64,000 nucleotides of DNA from the NCBI RefSeq assembly GCF_012275375.1, contig NZ_JAAZQJ010000006.1, positions 248,001 through 312,000 of the forward strand, in the 5' to 3' direction. Origin of the DNA: Dyella sp. SG609. GTDB lineage: Bacteria; Pseudomonadota; Gammaproteobacteria; Xanthomonadales; Rhodanobacteraceae. Positions 27,491-36,618 of this stretch are shown here, one piece after another. Every line of letters begins with the position of its first letter. Position 1 is the first letter of the stretch. Below the pieces are notes generated by a model. It did no database searches. It was not told the origin of the DNA and saw only the letters and a list, made by a program, of their open reading frames with translations. The translations under genes were made by a program, and so were the position numbers.

Positions 27491-27667
27491 GGGACCCTCC
27501 CGTTCGAGCCGCGACGCGGCCATGGCCCGGCTTCCCCCGCGCAAAGTCTGGTCCCGCCGCGGACACCGCCACAATCGGCCAAACGGACGGTTTTGCCGCA
27601 GTGCAGTTGGCGGTCCCGAAAACCCGCGCCCATAATCGACGTTTCCCCCCGCAGGCCAGGATTTCCC

Positions 27668-29338
<1,671 letters not shown>

Positions 29339-29341
29339 AAG

Positions 29342-29428
29342 CGGGGAACGGGGAACGGGGAACGGGGGGAAGGATCGCAAGCTTCGCTTCCACTACAACC
29401 CGCACGTTCCCTGTTCCCCCGTCCCCCC
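29342..29428. repeat. GGGGAAC tandem repeat with inverted GTTCCC arm
   Basis: Three tandem GGGGAAC units just after the hutU stop, mirrored about 60 bases later by GTTCCCTGTTCCCCC, forming a G-rich palindrome likely to act as a terminator. The remaining gap to 29583 holds a hairpin (29538-29557) and otherwise nothing I can name. Confidence 0.55.
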
Positions 29429-29537
29429 AATCGTCACCCGGCCAATAGCCCTACCCCGAAGGGCCGGACGATTTTCCATGTCCTGCCACCTCCAGTCCGA
29501 AGATTATGTGATCTCCGGCACCTTTCTGGCGCCGGGG

Positions 29538-29557
29538 CGTCGGCCATTCGGCCGACG
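29538..29557 (+). other. Hairpin in the leader of the undA-like gene
   Basis: CGTCGGCC-ATTC-GGCCGACG, an 8-bp perfect stem with a 4-base loop ending 26 bases before the start codon. It could stabilise or regulate the leader; no U-run follows, so it is not a typical terminator. Confidence 0.4.
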
Positions 29558-29583
29558 TCAGTCAAAACACTGGAGATCGCATC

Positions 29584-30357
29584 ATGACTACGCAATTCGA
29601 ACGCACTGGCGCGCTGACCGAGCTGAGCAGCTATCCGCACTGGGCGCAGGACATCGTCCACGCTGCCGAGGAGACCAAGCGCACGGTGGTGGACCACGAG
29701 GTATGGGAGCTGATGATGAACAGTCGTCTTCACGCTGCCTCCACGCGAGACTTCATGGTGGGGATCTGGCCCGTCATCGAGCGTTTCCCGGCCTACATGG
29801 CGCTGAACCTGCTGAAGACCCAGTACGGCCGGACCCAGGGCGACAACCTGGCCCGGCGCTGGCTGGTGCGGAACATCCGCGTGGAGCAGAACCACGCCGA
29901 GTACTGGCTGGATTGGGCCGAAGCCGCGGGGATCAGCCGCGACGAGGTCCTGCACGGGTTGCCGCCCCATGGCACGGGAGCCTTGCCCGACTGGTGCGAA
30001 CAGGTGAGCACCAAGGCTTCCCTCGCCGCCGGCATGATCGCCACCAATTACGCGGTGGAAGGTGCAACCGGGGAGTGGTCCCAGAAGGTGTTCGAGAGTC
30101 CCTACAAGGAGGCCTTTGCGACCGAGACCCGGGGCAAGGGTTTGCGTTGGCTCCAACTTCACGCGGCCTACGACGATACTCATCCTTGGGAAGCGCTCGA
30201 AATTGTGTGTACGCTAATGGGGACGGCGCCGACGCCGGCCGAGGTGGCTTATCTGGGGGAATGCGTGCGACGCAGCTACGTCAGCATGCAGATCACCTTG
30301 GACCGCTGCCTGGACGTGCGCCAGGATCCGTGGTCAGTCAGTGAAGCCGCAGCCTGA
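29584..30357 (+). CDS. undA: UndA-like non-heme iron oxidase (medium-chain 1-alkene synthase)
   Basis: 257 residues of the TenA/PqqC heme-oxygenase-like diiron superfamily. Several stretches match what I recall of Pseudomonas UndA: RTGALTELSSYPHWAQ, ARRWLVRNIRVEQNHAEYW, ATNYAVEGATGEWS and LHAAYDDTHPWEALEIVCTL. Iron-ligand candidates are E101, H104, E159, H193, D197 and H200, against E101, H104 and H194 reported for UndA. UndA oxidatively decarboxylates C10-C14 fatty acids to terminal alkenes such as 1-undecene. GGAG lies about 8 bases before the ATG. A PAS-GGDEF-EAL gene follows 70 bases later. The alternative is another member of the same fold (CADD- or TenA-like), which I consider less likely. 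Confidence 0.85.
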   Translation: MTTQFERTGALTELSSYPHWAQDIVHAAEETKRTVVDHEVWELMMNSRLHAASTRDFMVGIWPVIERFPAYMALNLLKTQYGRTQGDNLARRWLVRNIRVEQNHAEYWLDWAEAAGISRDEVLHGLPPHGTGALPDWCEQVSTKASLAAGMIATNYAVEGATGEWSQKVFESPYKEAFATETRGKGLRWLQLHAAYDDTHPWEALEIVCTLMGTAPTPAEVAYLGECVRRSYVSMQITLDRCLDVRQDPWSVSEAAA

Positions 30358-30427
30358 CGCAACGCGTTTGCCGGGCGGGACGCATCGCAGGCAGTGGATG
30401 TCGGCTTGAATGAGGACACGGGACGCT

Positions 30428-33169
30428 ATGCGTAACGCTCGTACTGGCTTGCGAAGACCATTGCTGCAAAGGCTGCTGCCGCTGGCCTACGCACTGGCGG
30501 CAATGCTCGGGCTGGTCCTCGCCCTTACATGGGGAGCCTTGCAGCTCCAGGTGACTCTCGCCGGTTTTCTCAACGGCGAGAGTCTTTGGTCCAAGGCGCA
30601 GAAGCAGGCGGTGGTGGACCTGGAGAACTACGCCACCAAGGGCGATCCGGTCTACCTGCAGGGTTTCCGCCGCAACTACGCGGTGCTGGTGACCGACCGC
30701 TATGCGCGCGACAAGATCGACAGCGGCGACTTCGACCGGGCCGAAGTGATCGAGGCCTTCCGCCGCGGCGGGGTGATCCCCTCGGCGATCCCCGGCATGG
30801 TTTTCATCCTGCAGTATTTCTCCGCCGCCCCGCATATGCGCGAGGCGCTCGCCGACTGGCATTCGGTGGACGGCCAGATCGCCGAACTGAACGTGATCGC
30901 CGGCGAACTCGAACGCAGTTACGCCGCCGGCGCGCTGGCCCCGGCCGAGCTGGCGCGGCAGCGCGACCGCATCCACCAGCTCAACGATTTCATCGAGCCG
31001 CGCAGCAGCAGCTTCTCGCTGCACATCGCCAACGGCGCCACCTGGATGGGCCGGGTGCTGTTCGCCAGCGTGGCCCTGATCACCCTGGTGGCCGGACTGC
31101 TGTGGCTGCGCATGGCGCGCCGCATCCTGGCCGGCATCCGCGGCACCGAGGAACGCTACCGGCTGCTGTTCGACAGCGCCGCCTCGGCCATCGTGATGGT
31201 GGACGAGTCCTCCGGGCAGATCCTCGACGCCAACCGCACCGCCGCGCGCTGGACCGGGCGCGGCCCGGACGAACTGCTGGGCGAGTCGTTCGCGCGCCTG
31301 TTCGCCTCCGGCGAGGCGCCGCAGGACAGCAACGTCGCCCTGCTGCGCGATGCCGCCGGCGAGGCGCGCCCGGTGGAAACGCAGAGCGCGCTGGCGCTGT
31401 GGGGCGAGCGCTTCGTGCGGCAGGCGATCATCAGCGACGTGTCCGAGCGGCTGTCGATGGAGCACGAGCGGCGCATCGCCTCCGAAGCGCTGGCCGGCAT
31501 CGCCGAGGGCGTGGTGATCGCCGACGCCGAGCGCCGCATCACCACGGTCAACACTGCCTTTACCCGCATCACCGGCTATGACGCCGATGCCGTGCGCACG
31601 CGGCGCTTCGACGAGACGCGCACCCAGCTCGACGGCTCGCCGCTGCCGGCTTCGATCTGGGACACCGTCGCCAACGGCGGCAACTGGAAGGGCGAAGTGT
31701 CCAGCCGGCGGCAGGACGGCAGCAGCTATCCGGAACTGCTCAGCATCAGCGCCATCCGCGACACCTACGGCCGCGTGCAGCACTACGTGGCGGTGCTGAC
31801 CGACATCACCGCGATCAAGGCCGACCGCCTGCGCCTGGAACACCTGGCCACGCACGACCCGCTCACCGGCCTGGTCAACCGCGCCGAGTTCGAGCGCCTG
31901 TGCGAGCACGCCATCCTCGGCGCCACCCACGGCCGCAATGCGGTGGCGGTGCTGTTCGTGGACCTGGACGCCTTCAAGGTAGTCAACGACAGCTACAGCC
32001 ACGCGATCGGCGACAGCCTGCTGGTGAAGGTGGCCGAGCGCATCGACCGCGCGCTGGGTCCGCACGACGTGGCCGGGCGCATCGGCGGCGACGAGTTCAC
32101 CGTGCTGCTGGGCCGCCTGCCCACCCGCGAAGACGCGCGCACCATGGCCACGCGCCTGCTGTCCTCGCTGGCCGAGCCGGTGCTGGTGGGCGACTACGAG
32201 ATCGCGCTCAGCGCCAGCATCGGCATCGCCGGCTTCCCGCTGGACGGCGGCGACCCGATCACCCTGATCACCAATGCCGACGCAGCCATGTACGTGGCCA
32301 AGACCGAGGAGCGCAATGCGTTCCGCTTCTACACGCCGCTGATGCATGCCGACGCGCGCCGCCGCCTGATGCTGGGCGTGGACCTGCGCCAGGCCCTGGT
32401 GCGCGGCGAGCTGTACCTGGTCTACCAGCCGAACGTGGAGCTGCGCACCAGCCGCATCGTGGCGGTGGAGGCGCTGCTGCGCTGGCGCCATCCGGAACGC
32501 GGCGTGCTGCTGCCGGACGAATTCATCCCGATGGCGGAAAGCCTGGGTCTCATCCGCCAGATCGACGAATGGGTGATGCGCGAAGCCTGCGCCCAGGTGC
32601 GCCGCTGGGACCAGGCGCACCTGCCGCCGCTGCGCATGGCGATCAACGTCTCGGCCAGCACCTTCGGCCACCGCACTTTCATCGAGCGCCTCAGCGCGGC
32701 GCTGGATGCCGAACAGCTGGACGGCAAGCGCCTGCTGGTAGAGATCACCGAGAGCGCGATCCTGCGACTGGGCGAACAGACCGACCGCACCATGCACGCC
32801 TTGCACGCGCTGGGCGTGGGTGTGGCGATCGACGACTTCGGCACCGGCTATTCGTCGCTGGCCTATCTGAAGCTGTCGGCCATCGCCTTTTTGAAGATCG
32901 ACCGCTCCTTCATCAACGGCCTGCCGCAGGATTCCAACAACGCCGCGATCACCGAGGCGATGCTCGCCATCGCGCGCAGCCTGGGCCTGCGGCCCATCGC
33001 CGAAGGCATCGAGACCAAGGAGCAGCACGAGTTCCTGCTCAAGGCCGGCTGCGCCGAAGGCCAGGGCTTTTATTACTCGCGCCCCGAAGCGGCCGAGGAG
33101 ATCGCACGCCAGCTGGTGCGCAGCCCGAAGCCCGCGAAGCTGCGGCTGGTGCCGCCGAAGCAGCGTTGA
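30428..33169 (+). CDS. Membrane PAS-GGDEF-EAL cyclic-di-GMP enzyme
   Basis: 913 residues. Membrane helices at about 16-40 and 207-230 enclose an extracytoplasmic sensor region. Two PAS domains follow (about 240-340 and 350-465), then GGDEF (about 470-640; intact motif GGDEF near 553) and EAL (about 655-905; EALLRW near 681, DDFGTGYSSLAYL, EGIET). Both catalytic signatures look intact, so it may make and break c-di-GMP. The RxxD inhibitory site before GGDEF is absent (GPHD instead). The start at 30428 has GGGA upstream; an in-frame ATG at 30410 adds six residues. It lies close behind undA on the same strand. Confidence 0.93.
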   Translation: MRNARTGLRRPLLQRLLPLAYALAAMLGLVLALTWGALQLQVTLAGFLNGESLWSKAQKQAVVDLENYATKGDPVYLQGFRRNYAVLVTDRYARDKIDSGDFDRAEVIEAFRRGGVIPSAIPGMVFILQYFSAAPHMREALADWHSVDGQIAELNVIAGELERSYAAGALAPAELARQRDRIHQLNDFIEPRSSSFSLHIANGATWMGRVLFASVALITLVAGLLWLRMARRILAGIRGTEERYRLLFDSAASAIVMVDESSGQILDANRTAARWTGRGPDELLGESFARLFASGEAPQDSNVALLRDAAGEARPVETQSALALWGERFVRQAIISDVSERLSMEHERRIASEALAGIAEGVVIADAERRITTVNTAFTRITGYDADAVRTRRFDETRTQLDGSPLPASIWDTVANGGNWKGEVSSRRQDGSSYPELLSISAIRDTYGRVQHYVAVLTDITAIKADRLRLEHLATHDPLTGLVNRAEFERLCEHAILGATHGRNAVAVLFVDLDAFKVVNDSYSHAIGDSLLVKVAERIDRALGPHDVAGRIGGDEFTVLLGRLPTREDARTMATRLLSSLAEPVLVGDYEIALSASIGIAGFPLDGGDPITLITNADAAMYVAKTEERNAFRFYTPLMHADARRRLMLGVDLRQALVRGELYLVYQPNVELRTSRIVAVEALLRWRHPERGVLLPDEFIPMAESLGLIRQIDEWVMREACAQVRRWDQAHLPPLRMAINVSASTFGHRTFIERLSAALDAEQLDGKRLLVEITESAILRLGEQTDRTMHALHALGVGVAIDDFGTGYSSLAYLKLSAIAFLKIDRSFINGLPQDSNNAAITEAMLAIARSLGLRPIAEGIETKEQHEFLLKAGCAEGQGFYYSRPEAAEEIARQLVRSPKPAKLRLVPPKQR

Positions 33170-33187
33170 GGATGCCTGTGCGTAGTG

Positions 33188-33266
33188 CGTAGGTTGGGGT
33201 GAGCCGCAGGCGAACCCCAACTGTGCGGCAACGTTGGGGTTCGCCTGCGGCTCACCCCATCCTACG
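33188..33266. repeat. Palindromic GTAGGTTGGGGTGAGC repeat, short form (copy 3)
   Basis: A 79-bp near-perfect palindrome: CGTAGGTTGGGGTGAGCCGC mirrored by GCGGCTCACCCCATCCTACG, with inner CGAACCCCAAC/GTTGGGGTTCG. It lies between the convergent GGDEF-EAL and msrA genes, 18 bases from each. Confidence 0.88.
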
Positions 33267-33283
33267 CCGCCACGCCGTCCGTC

Positions 33284-33988
33284 TCAGTGCAACTGCACGT
33301 CCACGACGCTTTCGTCCGGCTTGTACTCCGCCGGGAACAGCTCCTTCAGGTGGCGCACCTTCGGCGCATCGTTGATCACGATGTACGGATAGTCCGGATG
33401 CAGCCGCGCGAAATCCTGGTGGTAGGCCTCGGCCATGTAGAAGGCCTTCAGCGGCGCGACCTGGGTGACGATGGGGGCGCGGAACACGTGGGCCTGGTCG
33501 AGCTGGGCGATATAGGCGCTGGCTACGCGCTTCTGCTCGTCGTTGCCGTAGAAGATCACCGAGCGGTACTGCGTGCCGGTGTCCGGGCCCTGGCGGTTGA
33601 GCTGGGTCGGGTCGGTGGCGACCGAGAAGAACACCTGCAGCAGCTTGCCGTAGCTGACCTTGGCCGGGTCGTACACCACCTTGACCGATTCGGCATGGCC
33701 GGTGTTGCCGCCGGAGACCTGCTCGTAGCTGGCCGTGGCGGCCTGGCCGCCGGCATAGCCGGACCAGACCTTCTTCACGCCCTTGACGTGCTCGAACACC
33801 GATTCGACGCCCCAGAAACAGCCGCCGGCGAATACGGCGATCTGCTCGCCCTGGGCGGGCGCGGCATCGACGGTGGGCGCCGGTGCGGCGACGGGTGCGC
33901 TGTCGGCGGCAACGACGCCGCAGGCGGTGGTGCCGGCGGCCAGCATCAGGCCGGCGAGCAGGCGGAGGCGGGGCAGGCGGGTACGCAT
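33284..33988 (-). CDS. msrA: Exported peptide-methionine (S)-S-oxide reductase
   Basis: 234 residues. It reduces methionine-S-sulfoxide in proteins. The catalytic motif is [15 protein letters not shown] (Cys about residue 57), followed by the family marks [36 protein letters not shown] and [11 protein letters not shown]. An N-terminal signal ([17 protein letters not shown]) with a possible, not canonical, lipobox places it in the periplasm or outer envelope. The start at 33988 is chosen for the signal peptide; an in-frame ATG lies at 34003. It is divergent from the arylamine acetyltransferase gene. Confidence 0.93.
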   Translation of the reverse strand: MRTRLPRLRLLAGLMLAAGTTACGVVAADSAPVAAPAPTVDAAPAQGEQIAVFAGGCFWGVESVFEHVKGVKKVWSGYAGGQAATASYEQVSGGNTGHAESVKVVYDPAKVSYGKLLQVFFSVATDPTQLNRQGPDTGTQYRSVIFYGNDEQKRVASAYIAQLDQAHVFRAPIVTQVAPLKAFYMAEAYHQDFARLHPDYPYIVINDAPKVRHLKELFPAEYKPDESVVDVQLH

Positions 33989-34129
33989 GGTGCGAGGCTC
34001 CATCGATCGAAAGGGGCGGCGCGCTGGGCGGCGCCGTTCGAACTGTTTTCGCCCACGAATGGCACGGGGTTACCTCCGGCCGCGGTGCTATGGTGCCGCC
34101 TCCCCAGCCTACCCCCCAAGGTGTTTTCC

Positions 34130-34966
34130 ATGAGCTACGCCATCGACCTGCCGGCCTATCTGCGGCGCATCGGTTTCCAGGGGGAGGCGAAGCCCGATGC
34201 GGCGACCTTGCGTGCCCTGGCGGTGGCGCACGTGGCGGCGATTCCGTTCGAGAATCTCGATCCGTTCCTGGGTATTCCGGTGGTGCTGGAGCGGCGGCGG
34301 CTGGAGCGCAAGCTGGTCGAGTTCGGGCGCGGCGGGTACTGCTTTGAGCAGAATTTCGTGTTCCGCGAAGTGCTGCGTGCGATCGGCTATGCGGTGCAGG
34401 GGCTGATCGCCCGCGTGCTATGGCAGCGTGACGACGATGACGTCACCGCGCAGAGCCATATGCTGCTGCGCATCGAGATCGATGGCGAGAGCTGGCTGGC
34501 CGATGTGGGGTTTGGGGGGATGGTGTTGCCGGGGGCGTTGAGGCTGGTGCCGCTGGTGGAGCAGGCGAGTACGCATGAGCCGTATCGGCTGCTGGAGCAG
34601 GGGGGCATTTGGCGCATGCAGGCGCTGGTGCGGGGGGTGTGGCAGACGCTGTATCGCTTCGATCTGCAGGCGAAGGATGATGTCGATTATGTGGTGGCTA
34701 ATCACTATACGTCGACGTTTCCGGAGTCGCATTTTTTGCATGGGTTGAATGTTGCGCGTACTGAGGCGGGGCGGAGGTTGACTTTGCGTGGTCGCGAATT
34801 CGCTGTGCATACGTTGGGCGGGGAGACTGTGCGGCGCACGCTTACCGATACGGATGAGATCCTTGAGGTTCTGGAGCGCGAGTTTCTGTTGCGGGTGCCG
34901 CAGGTGACGCATCTGCGGGCGCGGATTGATGCGATGCCGCTTCCTTCGCCTGGCGTGTCGGCGTAG
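34130..34966 (+). CDS. Arylamine N-acetyltransferase
   Basis: 278 residues, the usual NAT length. It transfers acetyl groups from acetyl-CoA to arylamines or hydrazines. The Cys-His-Asp triad is visible in GRGGYCFEQN (Cys70), AQSHMLLRI (His about 110) and WLADVGFGG (Asp about 125). PFENLDPFLG near residue 40 is the family N-terminal mark. The last third of the gene uses noticeably more T- and G-ending, lower-GC codons than its neighbours, and a stretch of repeat-rich DNA follows, suggesting relaxed composition or transfer at this end. Confidence 0.92.
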   Translation: MSYAIDLPAYLRRIGFQGEAKPDAATLRALAVAHVAAIPFENLDPFLGIPVVLERRRLERKLVEFGRGGYCFEQNFVFREVLRAIGYAVQGLIARVLWQRDDDDVTAQSHMLLRIEIDGESWLADVGFGGMVLPGALRLVPLVEQASTHEPYRLLEQGGIWRMQALVRGVWQTLYRFDLQAKDDVDYVVANHYTSTFPESHFLHGLNVARTEAGRRLTLRGREFAVHTLGGETVRRTLTDTDEILEVLEREFLLRVPQVTHLRARIDAMPLPSPGVSA

Positions 34967-34977
34967 GCCTCTTTGCT

Positions 34978-35135
34978 CGTCATCCCGGCGTAGGCCGGGA
35001 TCCAGTAACTGTATCGCTTGGTTTTCGCGTTATCGCGAATGGGCCGCTTATGCAGCGGGCATTCCGGACGCCTGCCGGCGCCCGGGTCACTTTCTCTTTG
35101 CTGGCTCAAAGAGAAAGTAACCAAAGAGAAATAGC
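34978..35135. repeat. Mosaic of intergenic repeats with two hairpins
   Basis: Begins with CATCCCGGCGTAGGCCGGGAT (CCCGGC/GCCGGG hairpin), then an AT-richer spacer, then a 12-bp perfect hairpin ACTTTCTCTTTG-CTGGCT-CAAAGAGAAAGT (35089-35118) followed by AACCAAAGAGAAA. Similar sequence mosaics are widespread between genes in this group of bacteria. The gap 34967-35391 contains this mosaic, about 170 bp in which I see nothing, and a third repeat (35313-35360). Confidence 0.65.
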
Positions 35136-35312
35136 CTTAGAGCAACGGCTCGCGACGCGACTAGAAGGAGCAGTGGGCGGCTGCGGTAGTCTGATTAACC
35201 TGGGTCTACACGAAACGGCAGTGCGTTTACGTAGCGGGTGCTTCAACGTGCCGTGGCGAAGAGGATGTTCAGGGACTGAGGCCAGCTTTTGTTCTTCGTT
35301 CCTGCTTACCTC

Positions 35313-35360
35313 ACGCCATCACCCCTCTCCCCTCCGGGGAGAGGGCAGGGTGAGGGGGCG
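35313..35360. repeat. Intergenic CTCTCCCC-type palindrome
   Basis: CACCCCTCTCCCCTCC-GGGGAGAGGGCAGGGTGAGG, same family as 8602-8687 and 26753-26904. It lies directly downstream of the minus-strand S4-domain gene and could end its transcript. Confidence 0.6.
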
Positions 35361-35391
35361 GGGCTCGCGGCGGAGTTTGTTCGGGCGTGCT

Positions 35392-35619
35392 TTACGGCGC
35401 GCGCTTCACGCGAATGCGGATGTCGTCGATCTCGACGACCTGGCCCGCGTGGATCTTGCAGGTCTTGCGCAGTTCCTGCTGCCCGTCGACGTATACCGCG
35501 CCGCTGGCCACGATCGCCTTGCCGGCGCCGCCGCTGTCGCACAGGCCGGTCAGTTTCAGGAGCTGGTTGAGTTCGACGTGCTCGTGGCGGTCGTCGAGGT
35601 CGAAATCGATGGACTGCAT
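35392..35619 (-). CDS. S4-domain RNA-binding protein, YbcJ-like
   Basis: 75 residues, one S4 domain. Pattern: HVELNQLLKLTGLCDSGGAGKAI, then VASGAVYVDGQQELRKTCKIHAGQVVEID, the classical S4 turn of small YbcJ/YaaA-type RNA-binding proteins. Its ATG shares a base with the stop of the barstar gene (TGATG), so it is translationally coupled to barstar and, through it, to the ribonuclease gene. The RNA target is unknown. Placement next to a ribonuclease and its inhibitor is suggestive. Confidence 0.88.
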   Translation of the reverse strand: MQSIDFDLDDRHEHVELNQLLKLTGLCDSGGAGKAIVASGAVYVDGQQELRKTCKIHAGQVVEIDDIRIRVKRAP

Positions 35620-36056
35620 CAGAAATCCGGGTCGTTGAAGGCGCTTTCGGGCATGGCGAAGAAAGCGAAGAACGGTTTGCTGTCTTCCTGCCAGGTCTCG
35701 GCGGCTTCGTCGAGGATGTCCAGCAGGATGTCGAAGTCTTCTTCGCTGGCTTCGCGCAGGTCGTCGGCGTGGTCGAACAGCAGCAGGTAGCCGGTGCCTT
35801 CGAGCCAGTCCAGGTCGTTGACGGCGTCGGCCAGGGCGTCCCAGTTGTCGCCGAATTCGGCGGGCAGGCGCCAGGAGGCTTTCAGGCGGCGCAGCAGTTC
35901 GTCCTTGCCGGTGCAGCCCTTGAGGCTGGTGCGGGCGACGAACAGGCCCTGGCTGGAACCCTGGGCGCCCAGCGGATCGAGGTCTTCCTCGATCACGAAG
36001 AACACGCCGCCGGCGTCGGGGTCGAGCAGGTCGATGTCGTGGTCCTGGGGAGTCAT
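35619..36056 (-). CDS. Barstar family ribonuclease inhibitor
   Basis: 145 residues, cytoplasmic, very acidic. The barstar core is LKGCTGKDELLRRLKASWRLPAEFGDNWDALADAVNDLDWL, in which the Asp/Trp residues of the barnase-binding helix (GDNWDAL, about 70-76) are conserved. Barstar folds bind and block barnase-type ribonucleases. It follows the ribonuclease gene with an ATGA overlap, so the inhibitor is made together with the enzyme. Longer than classical barstar (about 90 residues) by an N-terminal extension. Confidence 0.9.
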   Translation of the reverse strand: MTPQDHDIDLLDPDAGGVFFVIEEDLDPLGAQGSSQGLFVARTSLKGCTGKDELLRRLKASWRLPAEFGDNWDALADAVNDLDWLEGTGYLLLFDHADDLREASEEDFDILLDILDEAAETWQEDSKPFFAFFAMPESAFNDPDF

Positions 36057-36505
36057 CGCGGCACCTCGAAAGCGCGGAACGAGTTGTAGTGGTCGTCGGT
36101 GTAGTAGTAGACCACCGGAGGATTACCGCCAGTGATGATCCGGCGCGCACCGCGATAGCCGAGGCCGGGCGTGGCCACCGTGTACTCGTGGTAGTAGCCG
36201 CGCGGCTGCTGCGGCAGCAGGCCTTCGCGATTGCCGAACACGGTGCCGTCCTGCCGGTTCGGGAACGGGCCGCCGCGGGCGATCAGGGCCAGCGTGTCGC
36301 GCGCTTCGGACGGCAGGAACGAGGGCAGGCCGGTGGCCGGGGCCGGTGCGATGCGCGGCTGGCGCGCGGCGGGGGCCGGCTCCGCGGCGGACTGCGCCGG
36401 CGGGTCGGGCATGCGCACGGGCCGCGTGGCATGGCGGTTCCACAACAGGCCGGCGGCGAGCACCGCGGCCAGCAGCAGGAAGGTCTGGAGGTAGCGCATG
36501 GGCAT
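36053..36505 (-). CDS. Secreted barnase-type ribonuclease (RNase N1/T1/Sa family)
   Basis: 150 residues. A signal or anchor helix (YLQTFLLLAAVLAAGLLW) and a Pro/Ala-rich linker (about 30-60) precede a microbial ribonuclease domain. Catalytic positions are visible: Glu in GYYHEYTVATPG, Arg in YRGARRIITGG and His in YYTDDHYNSFRAF, matching the barnase Glu-Arg-His set. It should cleave RNA after guanosine outside the cytoplasm, with the adjacent barstar protecting the producer. The pair is common as stand-alone genes in this bacterial group, and no toxin-delivery domains are present. Confidence 0.9.
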   Translation of the reverse strand: MPMRYLQTFLLLAAVLAAGLLWNRHATRPVRMPDPPAQSAAEPAPAARQPRIAPAPATGLPSFLPSEARDTLALIARGGPFPNRQDGTVFGNREGLLPQQPRGYYHEYTVATPGLGYRGARRIITGGNPPVVYYYTDDHYNSFRAFEVPR

Positions 36506-36618
36506 CGCCGCCGTAAGGTGGCGCGCAGCTTAACAGGGCCGAATGACGCGCATCGGCTTGGTGTCCGCAAAATCTTGCGGCACACTCGAGGCTTTGGCCG
36601 GTCCCCCTGGAGCCACGC

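Noticed and set aside
29342-29428. Possible CRISPR or VNTR locus
   Set aside because: Only three 7-bp GGGGAAC units without spacers; it is an intergenic palindrome.
29584-30357. TenA thiaminase or transcription regulator
   Set aside because: TenA has a catalytic Cys in a different pattern; the ligand set and the EGATGEWS and YDDTHPWEALE stretches fit UndA better.
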